Shown: in pieces, positions 1 through 5,822 of the stretch | Numbering within the stretch: the first letter of the stretch is position 1 | Layout of the letters: the number at the start of each line of letters is the position of its first letter | Assembly: GCA_903920405.1 (NCBI GenBank) | Contig: CAIXMC010000456.1 | Location: 1-9,008 of the forward strand | Source: an uncultured beta proteobacterium | GTDB lineage: Bacteria; Pseudomonadota; Gammaproteobacteria; Burkholderiales; Burkholderiaceae_C | Length of the DNA stretch: 9,008 nt | Direction: 5' to 3' | Made by a program: the position numbers and the translations under genes | The notes under the pieces: generated by a model | The model's input: only the letters and a program-made list of their open reading frames with translations | Databases searched by the model: none | Told to the model about the DNA's origin: nothing

Positions 1-1
1 A

Positions 2-112
2 ATTTTAGAAAATAAGGATATTTCAAAAAAGCAGAAAATAGTCGAAAAATGCGTAAATTTTAAGCACATACACGCAGAAAACAATCTTAAGACATTGATG
101 AATAATACATGA
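2..112 (+). CDS. Possible C-terminal end of an AT-rich gene entering from the left
   Basis: One frame stays open from the window edge to a TGA at 110-112, giving about 36 residues rich in Lys, Asn and Ile (starting ILENKDISKKQ and ending LMNNT). The DNA is strongly AT-rich, so stops should be frequent; the other two plus-strand frames close within the first few codons. This makes a real gene end plausible but not proven. The composition is unlike the roughly 50% GC genes to the right, which would fit imported DNA. No family is recognised from so short a tail. Confidence 0.3.
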   Translation: MLENKDISKKQKIVEKCVNFKHIHAENNLKTLMNNT

Positions 113-135
113 TTAGTTAAGACACAACGGGGTAA

Positions 136-296
136 GGATGTGGTCAGTAATAAGTTCCCCATTTGGCCGTCCAGAGTTAAAGATGCAATGCCAGGCGCAA
201 ATCGCGCGGTGTGGCCATGCCACATCAGCGATTTGTAACGACGCAGTGCGCCCAAATCTGACGATCCAAATGGGGAACTTATTACTGACCACATCC
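136..296. mobile_element. MITE copy 1, non-autonomous IS5-like element, 161 bp
   Basis: The ends are perfect inverted repeats of 31 bp, beginning GGATGTGGTCAGTAAT at the left; the right arm covers 266-296. The element is flanked by a direct repeat TAA at 133-135 and 297-299, a 3-bp TNA-type target duplication. The inside carries a second palindrome: an AAATCGC/GCGATTT stem enclosing TGTGGC-CAT-GCCACA, around 200-237. No coding potential is seen. TNA duplications are typical of some IS5-family subgroups such as IS1031, so mobilisation by such a transposase is inferred. Two further copies lie at 2396-2554 and 8718-8820. The right edge lies 18 bases before the preferred toxin start, so the element supplies the gene's upstream region. 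Confidence 0.85.
258..285 (+). promoter_or_regulatory. Possible outward promoter at the right end of MITE copy 1
   Basis: CTGACG (258-263) and TATTAC (280-285) are separated by 16 bases and point out of the element toward the toxin gene. Each matches the sigma70 consensus at four of six positions, so the promoter is weak on sequence alone. The equivalent positions in copies 2 and 3 read CTGACG and TATTAT. A transcript would start near 292 and leave a leader of about 23 bases before the ATG at 315. No other promoter is evident in the 18 bases between the element and the start codon. Confidence 0.3.
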
Positions 297-314
297 TAAA
301 TGGCACAATTAGCC

Positions 315-719
315 ATGAAACGAGTGTTCAAAACCCGCTACTTCAATCGTTGGATGCGCAAAACTGAGCTCACTGATGCTGCACTGTGTGTTGCAGTGAC
401 TGAGATGGAGCAGGGTTTGATTGATGCCGATTTGGGTGGCGGTGTTCTCAAAAAGCGTATCGGTCTTGCCGGTCGCGGCAAACGCAGTGGAGCCAGGACG
501 CTGGTTGCCACCAACAAGGCCGGCCGATGGTTTTTCGTCTTTGGCTTTGAAAAAAATGATCGTGCCAACATCTCGGACGACGAACAAGAAGCGCTGAAAG
601 ACATTGCAGCCCAGTTGTTGGACAGAACTGACAAGCAACTCAACGAAGCGCTTGATGATGAAACCCTAACGGAGATATGCCATGACCACCAAGCCAATAG
701 CAAAAAGCCCCATCCTTGA
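315..719 (+). CDS. RelE/HigB-like toxin of a type II toxin-antitoxin pair
   Basis: The product resembles the RelE-like family formerly called DUF1044: a basic N-terminus MKRVFKTRYFNRWMRK, a GGGVLKKRI segment, then basic GRGKRSGARTLVAT and the hydrophobic strand RWFFVFGFEKN that form the RelE/ParE-type core, followed by a helical tail. Toxins of this fold usually cleave mRNA at the ribosome; that activity is family knowledge. I prefer the ATG at 315 because homologues begin near MKRVFK; an in-frame ATG at 300 would add MAQLA. Neither has a clear Shine-Dalgarno. The 3' end overlaps the antitoxin gene by 38 bases. The upstream region is replaced by a MITE, so native regulation is probably altered. 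It appears intact. Confidence 0.85.
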   Translation: MKRVFKTRYFNRWMRKTELTDAALCVAVTEMEQGLIDADLGGGVLKKRIGLAGRGKRSGARTLVATNKAGRWFFVFGFEKNDRANISDDEQEALKDIAAQLLDRTDKQLNEALDDETLTEICHDHQANSKKPHP

Positions 720-1005
720 AGCAGTCCATGAAACGGCGGGTGATCTTCACCGTCTGGGCTTCATTGACAAACGCAAAATGTGCAAGTTTGATCTGATCTG
801 CCTTGACCCCATAGCGCCATACAACAGCGAACAAATTCGTGCGCTACGTGAACGCCTTCAGTTGAGCCAGTCTGTTTTGGCGGCGGTCCTAAATACCAGT
901 TTATCGACGGTACGCAAATGGGAAGTGGCCGACAAGCATCCCAGCGGCCCATCCCTGAAATTGCTCAACCTGCTTGATCGCAAGGGACTGGAAGCTGTTA
1001 TTTGA
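682..1005 (+). CDS. Helix-turn-helix (XRE/HigA-like) antitoxin
   Basis: This 107-aa protein pairs with the toxin just upstream. The C-terminal half (about residues 49-105) is a Cro/C1-type helix-turn-helix: EQIRALRERLQLSQSVLAAVL, then STVRKWEVADKHPSGPSLKLL and a final LLDRKGLEAVI helix. This ending is characteristic of HigA-type antitoxins paired with RelE-like toxins. The N-terminal half is probably the part that binds and neutralises the toxin. The gene overlaps the toxin by 38 bases in another frame and has its own Shine-Dalgarno, GGAG at 671-674, seven bases before the ATG. By analogy the complex represses its own promoter, but the native operator seems displaced by the MITE. Confidence 0.85.
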   Translation: MTTKPIAKSPILEAVHETAGDLHRLGFIDKRKMCKFDLICLDPIAPYNSEQIRALRERLQLSQSVLAAVLNTSLSTVRKWEVADKHPSGPSLKLLNLLDRKGLEAVI

Positions 1006-1078
1006 TTCTCCAGCCGGCGTGGCCAAGATGAAATGAAATGGAATCTGGGGTGGTGTTTCATGGCATGTTCTGCGTTCC

Positions 1079-1105
1079 CCCAGATGACGCTTCGCTTCAT
1101 CTGGG
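1079..1105. repeat. REP-like palindrome
   Basis: CCCAGATGA and TCATCTGGG form a perfect 9-bp stem around the loop CGCTTCGCT. Read on the minus strand it begins GTAGCCCAGATGAAGCGAAG, very like the common proteobacterial repeat that starts GTAGCCCGGATG. It lies 74 bases after the antitoxin stop and could protect or end that transcript, but no T-run follows the stem, so a classic intrinsic terminator is unlikely. Confidence 0.55.
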
Positions 1106-1147
1106 CTACCTGGCTGCCCCTTCACCCTCCATCAAAATACTATTTTA

Positions 1148-1161
1148 TTGATAGCTATCAA
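1148..1161. repeat. Perfect 14-bp palindrome TTGATAGCTATCAA
   Basis: The 14-mer is its own reverse complement. With its surroundings (1131-1192) it resembles the GATAGCT-containing intergenic repeats frequent in Comamonadaceae genomes, which supports that lineage only weakly. A transcription-factor operator is an alternative, but no gene starts nearby. Confidence 0.35.
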
Positions 1162-1392
1162 TGCAGACAGGGCGTGCCTTAGAGGGCTAAAACATTATGC
1201 CATTCACAATCAGCCCAGGTTCAGATGGGGTGGGTCGTTGGACATGGCATACGGCTGAGCTGGGTGCGATTCAAAGTGATGTGGTGGGCTTGCGACATCC
1301 AAATCCCCCCTAACCCCCAATGGCACTACCTTAAGAGTTATGTTCAATAAAAACAAGTGCTTATATCAATACATAAGACCATTCGCCCTGCG

Positions 1393-1434
1393 CTTGTCGA
1401 GGAGTGTGTGGTTCGACAAGCTCACCACGAACGG
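1393..1434. repeat. REP-like repeat with TTCGACAAGCTC core
   Basis: CTTGTCGA (1393-1400) and TCGACAAG (1413-1420) can form an 8-bp stem. The right arm continues into TTCGACAAGCTCACCACGAA (1412-1431), close to the TTCGACAAGCTCAGGACGAA repeat scattered through many betaproteobacterial intergenic regions. No function is implied beyond a dispersed repeat. Confidence 0.45.
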
Positions 1435-1549
1435 GGTAGAGTGATTTTTGTGCCTATCGTGGCTTGCCGACATGGCGTTGAGCCATCGGGTGCGCGAGTT
1501 GCTTGGGCGCAAAAAGTCAATACTTATACAACTCGACGATTATTTAAAA

Positions 1550-1700
1550 TTGATCGACCGACGTCTTGCTCCCACACTGCTGCGACTGGCCTTTGCTTTC
1601 CCGGTGGTTGCCGTTACCGGCACGCGCCAATCCGGCAAGACAACGCTGGTGCGGGCGCTGTTCGCAGACAAACCCTATGTCAGCCTGGAAGACCCGGTAC
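1550..1700 (+). pseudogene. Truncated N-terminus of an AAA/DUF4143-type ATPase
   Basis: From a TTG at 1550 the frame reads LIDRRLAPTLLRLAFAFPVV and then VTGTRQSGKTTLVRALF, PYVSLEDPVRF. This is the start of the widespread AAA_14/DUF4143 ATPases, with the Walker A P-loop G-x-x-x-x-GK-T-T at 1619-1645. Full-length members are roughly 370-450 residues; here the similarity stops after about 50 residues and a TGA follows at 1739-1741. The Walker B region and the whole DUF4143 domain are missing. The frame is open further upstream (ATG at 1448), but that part does not look like the family. The break near 1695 joins directly to a glycosyltransferase fragment in another frame, so this is a deletion or recombination remnant. 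Confidence 0.75.
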
Positions 1701-1794
1701 GGTTTCGGTCTGCATTGCCAATTACAACGGCATGGCGGTGATTGACGACTGCCTGCGCTCGGTGCTGGGGCAACAAGGCAATATTTCTGTCATT
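1699..1794 (+). pseudogene. Truncated N-terminus of a family-2 glycosyltransferase
   Basis: In the frame shifted relative to the ATPase scrap, the sequence reads TVSVCIANYNGMAVIDDCLR and then SVLGQQGNI. This matches the start of GT2 glycosyltransferases: a beta strand, the nucleotide-binding NYNG turn, and the helix with CLRSVL. The next expected element, a strand ending in the DDAS/DDGS acidic motif, is absent; the frame runs into the tail of the brnA gene and stops near 1815. About 30 codons of a gene that normally has 250 or more remain. No start codon or ribosome site is attached to it, so it cannot be functional. Confidence 0.65.
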
Positions 1795-1801
1795 TTTTAT
1801 T

Positions 1802-2095
1802 TCAAACGTGCATAAGCTCTTGCCGAATTGTCTGGCGCACCACATCGGCCAAGGTCTGCCCTTGCGCAACTTGACGCAGGGCTTCGTTCATCAAGGTTTG
1901 GTAGTTGCCACCTGTCATTTCAGCTTTGGCTTTGAAAACAGCCAGTGTTTCCGTGTCTACTCGCATGGTGATGCGGGACTTACCCCCCTGAAGAGCCTGA
2001 AGCCGCGCCAACGCCGGAACATCGGCCACAGGCTTTGCATCGGCGAAGTTCATATTGGCATATTGATGGAACATTGGATCAAAATTGTTGCTCAT
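1802..2095 (-). CDS. brnA: BrnA antitoxin
   Basis: This 97-aa protein is the antitoxin partner of brnT. Its core, RITMRVDTETLAVFKAKAEM followed by GGNYQTLMNEALRQ (about residues 41-75), is the ribbon-helix-helix-like BrnA signature, with the strand RITMRVD and the YQTLMNEALR helix. The N-terminal 40 residues would contact the toxin, by analogy with known BrnTA complexes; the dimeric DNA-binding part normally autorepresses the operon. The ATG at 2095 is preceded by GGAG (2101-2104), six bases away. The gene starts 17 bases inside the end of brnT, so translation is probably coupled. It appears complete. Confidence 0.88.
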   Translation of the reverse strand: MSNNFDPMFHQYANMNFADAKPVADVPALARLQALQGGKSRITMRVDTETLAVFKAKAEMTGGNYQTLMNEALRQVAQGQTLADVVRQTIRQELMHV

Positions 2096-2354
2096 AACGT
2101 CTCCGTTGCGGTTGGTTGGCCTTCCAGGCTGAAATTAAGCGAGGGTTATCGCCACGCAGTGTCCATACAACGACCAAAATGCGCACCTTGCTTTCCATGC
2201 CCAATGAAATGTAGCGAGCCTCGCCAGCTGAGTCTGTGTCTTCGCACGTTAGAGCATAGGGGTCAAGAAGCACATCTTTGGCTTCACCAAAGGTCACTCC
2301 ATCGTGATTTAGTGGATTTGCAGCAGCTTTGTCAAGATCAAACTCGATTTCCAT
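2079..2354 (-). CDS. brnT: BrnT toxin (DUF497 family ribonuclease)
   Basis: This 91-aa protein begins MEIEFDLDKAAANPLNHDGV and continues TFGEAKDVLLDPYA, SLGMESKVRILVVVWTLRGD, RLISAWKANQPQRRRYEQQF. These are the hallmarks of BrnT/DUF497: FD..KA..N...H.V.F.EA, the central beta strands, and the terminal RLISA..A...ERR.YE-like motif (here QRRRYE). The family has a RelE-like fold and cleaves RNA to stop growth. The frame stays open upstream to 2564, but that part crosses a MITE, so the ATG at 2354 is chosen because it gives the family's normal length. A TACAAT box lies only six bases before the ATG (2361-2366) but lacks a good -35. MITE copy 2 begins 41 bases upstream. Confidence 0.9.
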   Translation of the reverse strand: MEIEFDLDKAAANPLNHDGVTFGEAKDVLLDPYALTCEDTDSAGEARYISLGMESKVRILVVVWTLRGDNPRLISAWKANQPQRRRYEQQF

Positions 2355-2395
2355 GGGTTCATTGTATGCACAAATCGATGTACGTATGAGAGTTA

Positions 2396-2554
2396 GGATA
2401 GGGTCAACAATAAGTTCCGCATTTGACCGCAGAGTTAAAGATGCAATGCCAGACGCAAATCGTGCGGTGTGGCACAGCCACATAAGCGATTTGTAACGAC
2501 GCAGTGCGCCAAAATCTGACGAGCCAAATGCACAACTTATTATTGACCATATCC
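2396..2554. mobile_element. MITE copy 2, same family, 159 bp
   Basis: The ends read GGATAGGGTCAACAATAAG and, as reverse complement of the right end, GGATATGGTCAATAATAAG. They are flanked by TTA direct repeats (2393-2395 and 2555-2557), a TNA target duplication that differs from the TAA of copy 1, which confirms independent insertions. The interior has the same orientation as copy 1 and keeps the AAATCG...CGATTT palindrome. Its terminal repeats are less perfect than those of copy 1, so it is probably older. It separates brnTA from a decayed repeat-rich stretch. Confidence 0.85.
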
Positions 2555-2557
2555 TTA

Positions 2558-2647
2558 ATGCCACTCATCACGCATCGTCCTTTGCAGCAACACTGGATCA
2601 CCCCGGAACAAACGGCTATTTTCAAGGCCACCTGCCAAGTTCCATAG
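2558..2647 (+). pseudogene. Very short open frame, possible gene remnant
   Basis: Directly after the right target duplication of MITE copy 2, an ATG opens a 29-codon frame (MPLITHRPLQQHWITPEQTA...) ending in TAG two bases before the palindromic element at 2649. The amino-acid mix looks protein-like, but the frame is too short to identify, has no ribosome site and is boxed between two repeats. It may be the surviving start of a gene cut by the downstream insertion, or chance. Confidence 0.2.
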
Positions 2648-2648
2648 C

Positions 2649-2767
2649 GGTAACCGTTTAGACCCCGCCTGGTTCATCCATGTCCCGTAGGTCGGACTTC
2701 AGTCCGACAACAAGGCAAAAATGTCGGACTGAAGTCCGACCTACAAGACGGGGTGTAAACGGTTACC
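2649..2767. repeat. Nested palindromic element, 119 bp
   Basis: The outer arms GGTAACCGTTTAGACCCC (2649-2666) and the complement of 2750-2767 match at 17 of 18 positions. Inside lies a perfect 23-bp inverted repeat (2687-2709 and 2722-2744) with a 12-base loop. Each inner arm is itself a hairpin, GTCGGACT-TC-AGTCCGAC. The inner motif belongs to the widespread GTAGGTCGGGCTTCAG-type REP family. The whole would fold as a long cruciform or RNA hairpin. No flanking direct repeat is obvious, so mobility is unproven; its position between two converging genes might also allow a role in RNA 3'-end stability. Confidence 0.75.
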
Positions 2768-2867
2768 AAATTTCAGCCATGCTCCATTGCCATGACGGGG
2801 ATGTCTGAACTTAGGCCAACAGGTGCCAAAGGTAACGGATTATCCAGGAGACTTGCAGTGCGCTGTA

Positions 2868-2988
2868 CTAGCAGCCTGTCGGACTTTATTGGTAAGTTAT
2901 TGATTTATAAAAATAATTATAAATTTACGCAATTGAGAAAATCCTTAAAAATCAATTTGTTATACCCTCAAGTTCGACAGGCTGCTAG
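2868..2988. mobile_element. Short AT-rich element with 19-bp terminal inverted repeats
   Basis: CTAGCAGCCTGTCGGACTT (2868-2886) and the complement of 2970-2988 match at 18 of 19 positions. The 83-base interior is very AT-rich and has no coding frame of note. The same terminus occurs at 8819-8837, where a longer insertion sequence begins, so this looks like a non-autonomous derivative of that element. The flanking duplication may be the dinucleotide TA (2869-2870 and 2986-2987), or the palindrome CTAG may be part of the target; the sequence does not decide. Its right end is 40 bases beyond the stop of the chaperone operon, where a hairpin might help end the transcript. Confidence 0.75.
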
Positions 2989-3028
2989 ATAAGTTTTGGA
3001 GCAGCAATCAGTGGGACATCCCATAGGG

Positions 3029-3349
3029 TCAGATCATGAAATCATCTGGCATCAGATCAGCACAATTCGGCAATTGAGCCACATCTTCACCCGAACTTCT
3101 TTCGCGTATCCTGATCATTTGAGATACGGCGTGCGCCAGAAGTGGGTTAGCCAGCAGAGATGCAGCATCCGCTGTAGAAGCGGCTTGCTGTAGATGTCCA
3201 TGGAAAAGTTCACGCACAGCAACGCGTGCAAGCGCTTGAGCCTGACGTTCGGCACGGCGGGATATTGAAAAATTTGTACCGCAACGGGCACAAATATCCG
3301 TATTGTCCAACCGCGCACGACATGCCGGGCAACGTTCCATTCGTTCCAT
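3029..3349 (-). CDS. Small zinc-ribbon protein, last gene of the chaperone operon
   Basis: The 106-aa product has an N-terminal zinc ribbon with four cysteines in two pairs, C7-P-A-C10 and C20-A-R-C23, near the start (MERMERCPACRARL...DICARCGTNF). The rest (about 28-106) is predicted helical and Ala/Leu-rich, with no signal peptide or membrane segment. The function is unknown; the ribbon would bind a structural zinc and could contact protein or RNA. The start overlaps the Hsp70 stop by one base (TGATG), so translation is coupled, which argues that it works with the Hsp70. A second ATG at codon 4 could be the true start. DnaJ uses cysteine-rich zinc modules for client binding; the short J-protein here lacks one, so this protein might supply it in trans (inference). 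Confidence 0.75.
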   Translation of the reverse strand: MERMERCPACRARLDNTDICARCGTNFSISRRAERQAQALARVAVRELFHGHLQQAASTADAASLLANPLLAHAVSQMIRIRERSSGEDVAQLPNCADLMPDDFMI

Positions 3350-5169
3350 CAGTTATCAAGATAATAAAGCACATCGGCCAAAGCGGCCACAGCTTGTTTG
3401 AGTGCAGAATCGTCTGCTCCGGTGGTATTGGCAATCGCTTCGCGCACGACCTCTATGTTATCGACCAGATCTTCCCTGTCATCAGCACCAGCAGTCTTGA
3501 GCAGGTTTTCTGCCTTTTCGAGCAAAGCGTTAGCCTCTACCAAACTGCGACGGCGCGGCATTTCATCGATCAGTGAATCAATATCTTGTATGTCAGCATC
3601 TTCACCCTGCGCTGTATCGTCGGCAAACATCGAACGAATGCGACCGCGAGCCTCATGCAGTTTGCCTTCTTCAAAGCGAGAAATGGCGTTGTCAATCGTG
3701 ATGGTGCATTCAAGACCAGTCTTCTTTTCGCTGGCACGAACCTGAAGAATGCCATTGATATCGATAGAAAAGTCAAGAACGATGGGGTTGCAAGAAGGAA
3801 CCTTGCGCAGTCCTGTGATCATAAAACGACCAATTTCAACGTTGTCAAGGGCATCAAGGGCTTCACCTTGAAAGACAGTGACTTCCACGGAGACCTGATT
3901 GTCAACCACGGTGTAAAAGACCTCGCTACGCGCAGCAGGAATGGGTGTGTTCTTGCGAATCAGAGGAACAAAACAGTAGTGATACGGCTTGCCATCAAGC
4001 AGGCCCAACGAGCTGGTGCCAAATGTATAAGGCGTGACATCAATCAAGACAGTGGGGGTATGGCCGCCTGCAATGATCTCACCCTGAATGGCTGCTCCCA
4101 TCGCCACGCACAAATCGGGGTCAATTTCGCCATGAGGCTGGATGCCGGTGATCGATTCCAACAGACGCGACACCATCGGTGTACGAGTCGCTCCACCTAC
4201 CAACAAAACCTCGTCAATACTGGCCACCGTCAGTTTTGCCCCAATCAGTGCAATTTGCACAGCATCCATGGTTTCTTTGATGTAAGGCTCAATCATCGCC
4301 TCGTATTCGTGACGAGAGATTTCAAGAGACAGATGAATGGGCGCACCATCTTTCTCGAACAAAAATTCCTCGGTCAACATGGCATAAGGATGATCCGACA
4401 GTGCAATCTTGGCAGTTTCTGCCGCACGTTGCAAGCGAGCCATGGCAATGGGAGAGGCCGAAGCGGTCTTGGCATCAATGCCATGGACTGCGCTCAGGTG
4501 GTCAAGGACAAAGTCAACAATGCGGCGATCAAAATCATCACCGCCAAGATGGTTGTTGCCGTGGCTGGCAAGAACCTCCACCACATCGCCTTCCATGTTC
4601 ACCACCGACACGTCGAAAGTGCCACCGCCCAAATCATAGACCAGTGACTTGCGCGCTTTGGCTTGATCAAGGTTGCTACGTTGCGCACTGCGGTGAGCAC
4701 CATAGGCCAAGGCAGCAGCAGTAGGTTCGTTCAGGATGCGAACAACCTCAAGCCCTGCGATGTCACCCGCTTCGCGTGTGGCTTGGCGCTGGGCATCTGA
4801 AAAGTACGCAGGAACGGTAATCACCGCACGTTGAACAGACTCTCCCAGATGGGCTTCAGCAATTTTCTTGAGCTGAAGCAAGATCATGGCTGAAATTTCT
4901 GGTGGGCTATATTGTTTGTCGCCCAGCATAAGATGGGTGGCCTCGCCCATGCGACGTTTGACTGAACGAATGGTGCGTTCGGGGTGCAGAACATACTGAT
5001 TGCGTGCGGCAGCACCTACCAGCAGAACATCATCGTCCCCCAAACCGACGACCGAGGGAAGAATAGGCTTCCCAATTTCAACGTCAATGATCTCAATTTG
5101 ACCATTTCTGACAATGGCAATCTCCGAATTGGTGGTGCCAAGATCAATACCCACTATGATGTCACTCAT
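3349..5169 (-). CDS. Hsp70/DnaK-family chaperone, 606 aa
   Basis: This is an ATP-driven protein-folding chaperone, cytoplasmic by the absence of any signal peptide. All nucleotide-binding motifs are present: phosphate-1 GIDLGTTNS (7-15), connect-1 ILNEPTAAALAYG (145-157), phosphate-2 YDLGGGTFDVSV (178-189) and adenosine LLVGGATRTP (322-331). The lysine in SVKRRMG (K71) matches the catalytic lysine of DnaK. The linker VLIDVTP (374-380) and a substrate-binding beta domain follow to about 505. The remaining 100 residues are a divergent, shorter lid without the DnaK tail; E. coli DnaK has 638 residues. Its start overlaps the grpE-like gene by four bases (ATGA). It is clearly Hsp70, but its clients are unknown and it is probably not the housekeeping DnaK. 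A weak purine-rich stretch precedes the ATG. Confidence 0.95.
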   Translation of the reverse strand: MSDIIVGIDLGTTNSEIAIVRNGQIEIIDVEIGKPILPSVVGLGDDDVLLVGAAARNQYVLHPERTIRSVKRRMGEATHLMLGDKQYSPPEISAMILLQLKKIAEAHLGESVQRAVITVPAYFSDAQRQATREAGDIAGLEVVRILNEPTAAALAYGAHRSAQRSNLDQAKARKSLVYDLGGGTFDVSVVNMEGDVVEVLASHGNNHLGGDDFDRRIVDFVLDHLSAVHGIDAKTASASPIAMARLQRAAETAKIALSDHPYAMLTEEFLFEKDGAPIHLSLEISRHEYEAMIEPYIKETMDAVQIALIGAKLTVASIDEVLLVGGATRTPMVSRLLESITGIQPHGEIDPDLCVAMGAAIQGEIIAGGHTPTVLIDVTPYTFGTSSLGLLDGKPYHYCFVPLIRKNTPIPAARSEVFYTVVDNQVSVEVTVFQGEALDALDNVEIGRFMITGLRKVPSCNPIVLDFSIDINGILQVRASEKKTGLECTITIDNAISRFEEGKLHEARGRIRSMFADDTAQGEDADIQDIDSLIDEMPRRRSLVEANALLEKAENLLKTAGADDREDLVDNIEVVREAIANTTGADDSALKQAVAALADVLYYLDN

Positions 5170-5822
5170 GATTCACTTTCTCTCTTGTTAACAATAACTT
5201 CGGCCAGACGCAGCAGCTCATCGTCGCGTACAAAACCCCTTCTTGCCTCACTCAACACTTCGCCTAAATTACTTTGCGCTCTATATTCAACACCGACGAC
5301 CCGCATGGTGTTGGGATCAAGACGACCACCTACGGCCTCGATGGCGCGTACACGCCGCTGGGCAAGTGCGTCATCCAGCCGTCCCAAAGTTAGCTGAATG
5401 CCTTCACCCAAGCCCTGTGCAAGTCTGGTTTCCGTAGATGCCAGGCGGGATAAAAAACCAGGCCTGTAGGCATTAAAAACACTCAAAGCCGAAGCGATAC
5501 GGTCACGAACATCCAGCATATCGAGTAACAAAAGGCGTTCAGTCTGGCGCAGGGAAAGTCCTTCTTTTTCGCGGGCGCGTTCCAGGTCACGGGTGAGCCG
5601 GCGATTTTGTTCGCCAAGCAGCTCGGTGATCGAACGCATATCGTCAAGCGCAGTCTTGAACTGGCGCGCCTCAACGCGAACCTCGTTACGCAACACCGAC
5701 AGCTCTGAGAACAACAACGCAAGATCAACCAACGGTTCATCAGTATCATCGTTCACAGGGTCCCAGTCGTCCAGACAAGCCCGAAACTCTTCCATTAAAC
5801 GTTCTTTCACTTCAGCGTCCAT
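5166..5822 (-). CDS. GrpE-like nucleotide exchange factor
   Basis: The 218-aa product has an acidic N-terminus (to about 30), a long charged helix likely to form a coiled coil (about 38-98), a helical segment LLLLDMLDVRDRIASAL, and a C-terminal beta-rich part (168-213: LDPNTMRVVGVEYRAQSNLG, then GFVRDDELLRLAEVIVNK). This order is that of GrpE, whose long-helix dimer and beta wing open the Hsp70 nucleotide pocket; the end matches the GrpE pattern G...RG+...+LLR.A.V.V.K. The match is distant, so the call rests on both motif and context. The gene overlaps the J-protein gene by 11 bases and the Hsp70 gene by 4. An AAAGG stretch lies about 9 bases before the ATG. Confidence 0.8.
   Translation of the reverse strand: MDAEVKERLMEEFRACLDDWDPVNDDTDEPLVDLALLFSELSVLRNEVRVEARQFKTALDDMRSITELLGEQNRRLTRDLERAREKEGLSLRQTERLLLLDMLDVRDRIASALSVFNAYRPGFLSRLASTETRLAQGLGEGIQLTLGRLDDALAQRRVRAIEAVGGRLDPNTMRVVGVEYRAQSNLGEVLSEARRGFVRDDELLRLAEVIVNKRESES

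Larger units (their letters stand above)
1006..1549. other. Gene-poor spacer with repeat fragments
   Basis: No convincing coding region is seen on either strand in these 544 bases. The stretch holds a REP-like hairpin (1079-1105), a perfect palindrome (1148-1161) and a second REP-like motif (1393-1434). Open frames here are short and lack recognisable motifs. The stretch leads into two truncated genes, so it probably represents decayed, recombined DNA. Confidence 0.6.

Noticed and set aside
338..703. Minus-strand open frames opposite the RelE-like toxin
   Set aside because: They are antisense to a recognisable toxin, and one keeps no motif or ribosome site.
1079..1105. Intrinsic terminator of the relE-like pair
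   Set aside because: The stem is good but no T-run follows on either strand, and the sequence fits a common REP repeat better.
1357..1815. A single 152-codon gene covering the region before brnA
   Set aside because: Only the glycosyltransferase-like tail (1699-1794) looks like protein; the part before it overlaps the ATPase fragment in a different frame and has no motif.
2361..2389. Sigma70 promoter for brnTA with TACAAT as -10 box
   Set aside because: The -10 box is good but the -35 position reads TCATAC, and the box is only six bases from the ATG, which would require a leaderless message.
2355..2564. N-terminal extension of brnT up to 2564
   Set aside because: The extra 70 codons read through MITE copy 2. 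BrnT proteins are about 90 residues and start at the MEIEFD motif.
2996..3193. Small plus-strand open frame at the 3' end of the chaperone operon
   Set aside because: It is antisense to the zinc-ribbon gene, which has clear cysteine pairs and a coupled start.
3586..4647. Long plus-strand open frame of 353 codons opposite the Hsp70 gene
   Set aside because: It lies wholly antisense to a strongly conserved Hsp70 and its translation shows no recognisable family motif, so it is a by-product of Hsp70 codon use.
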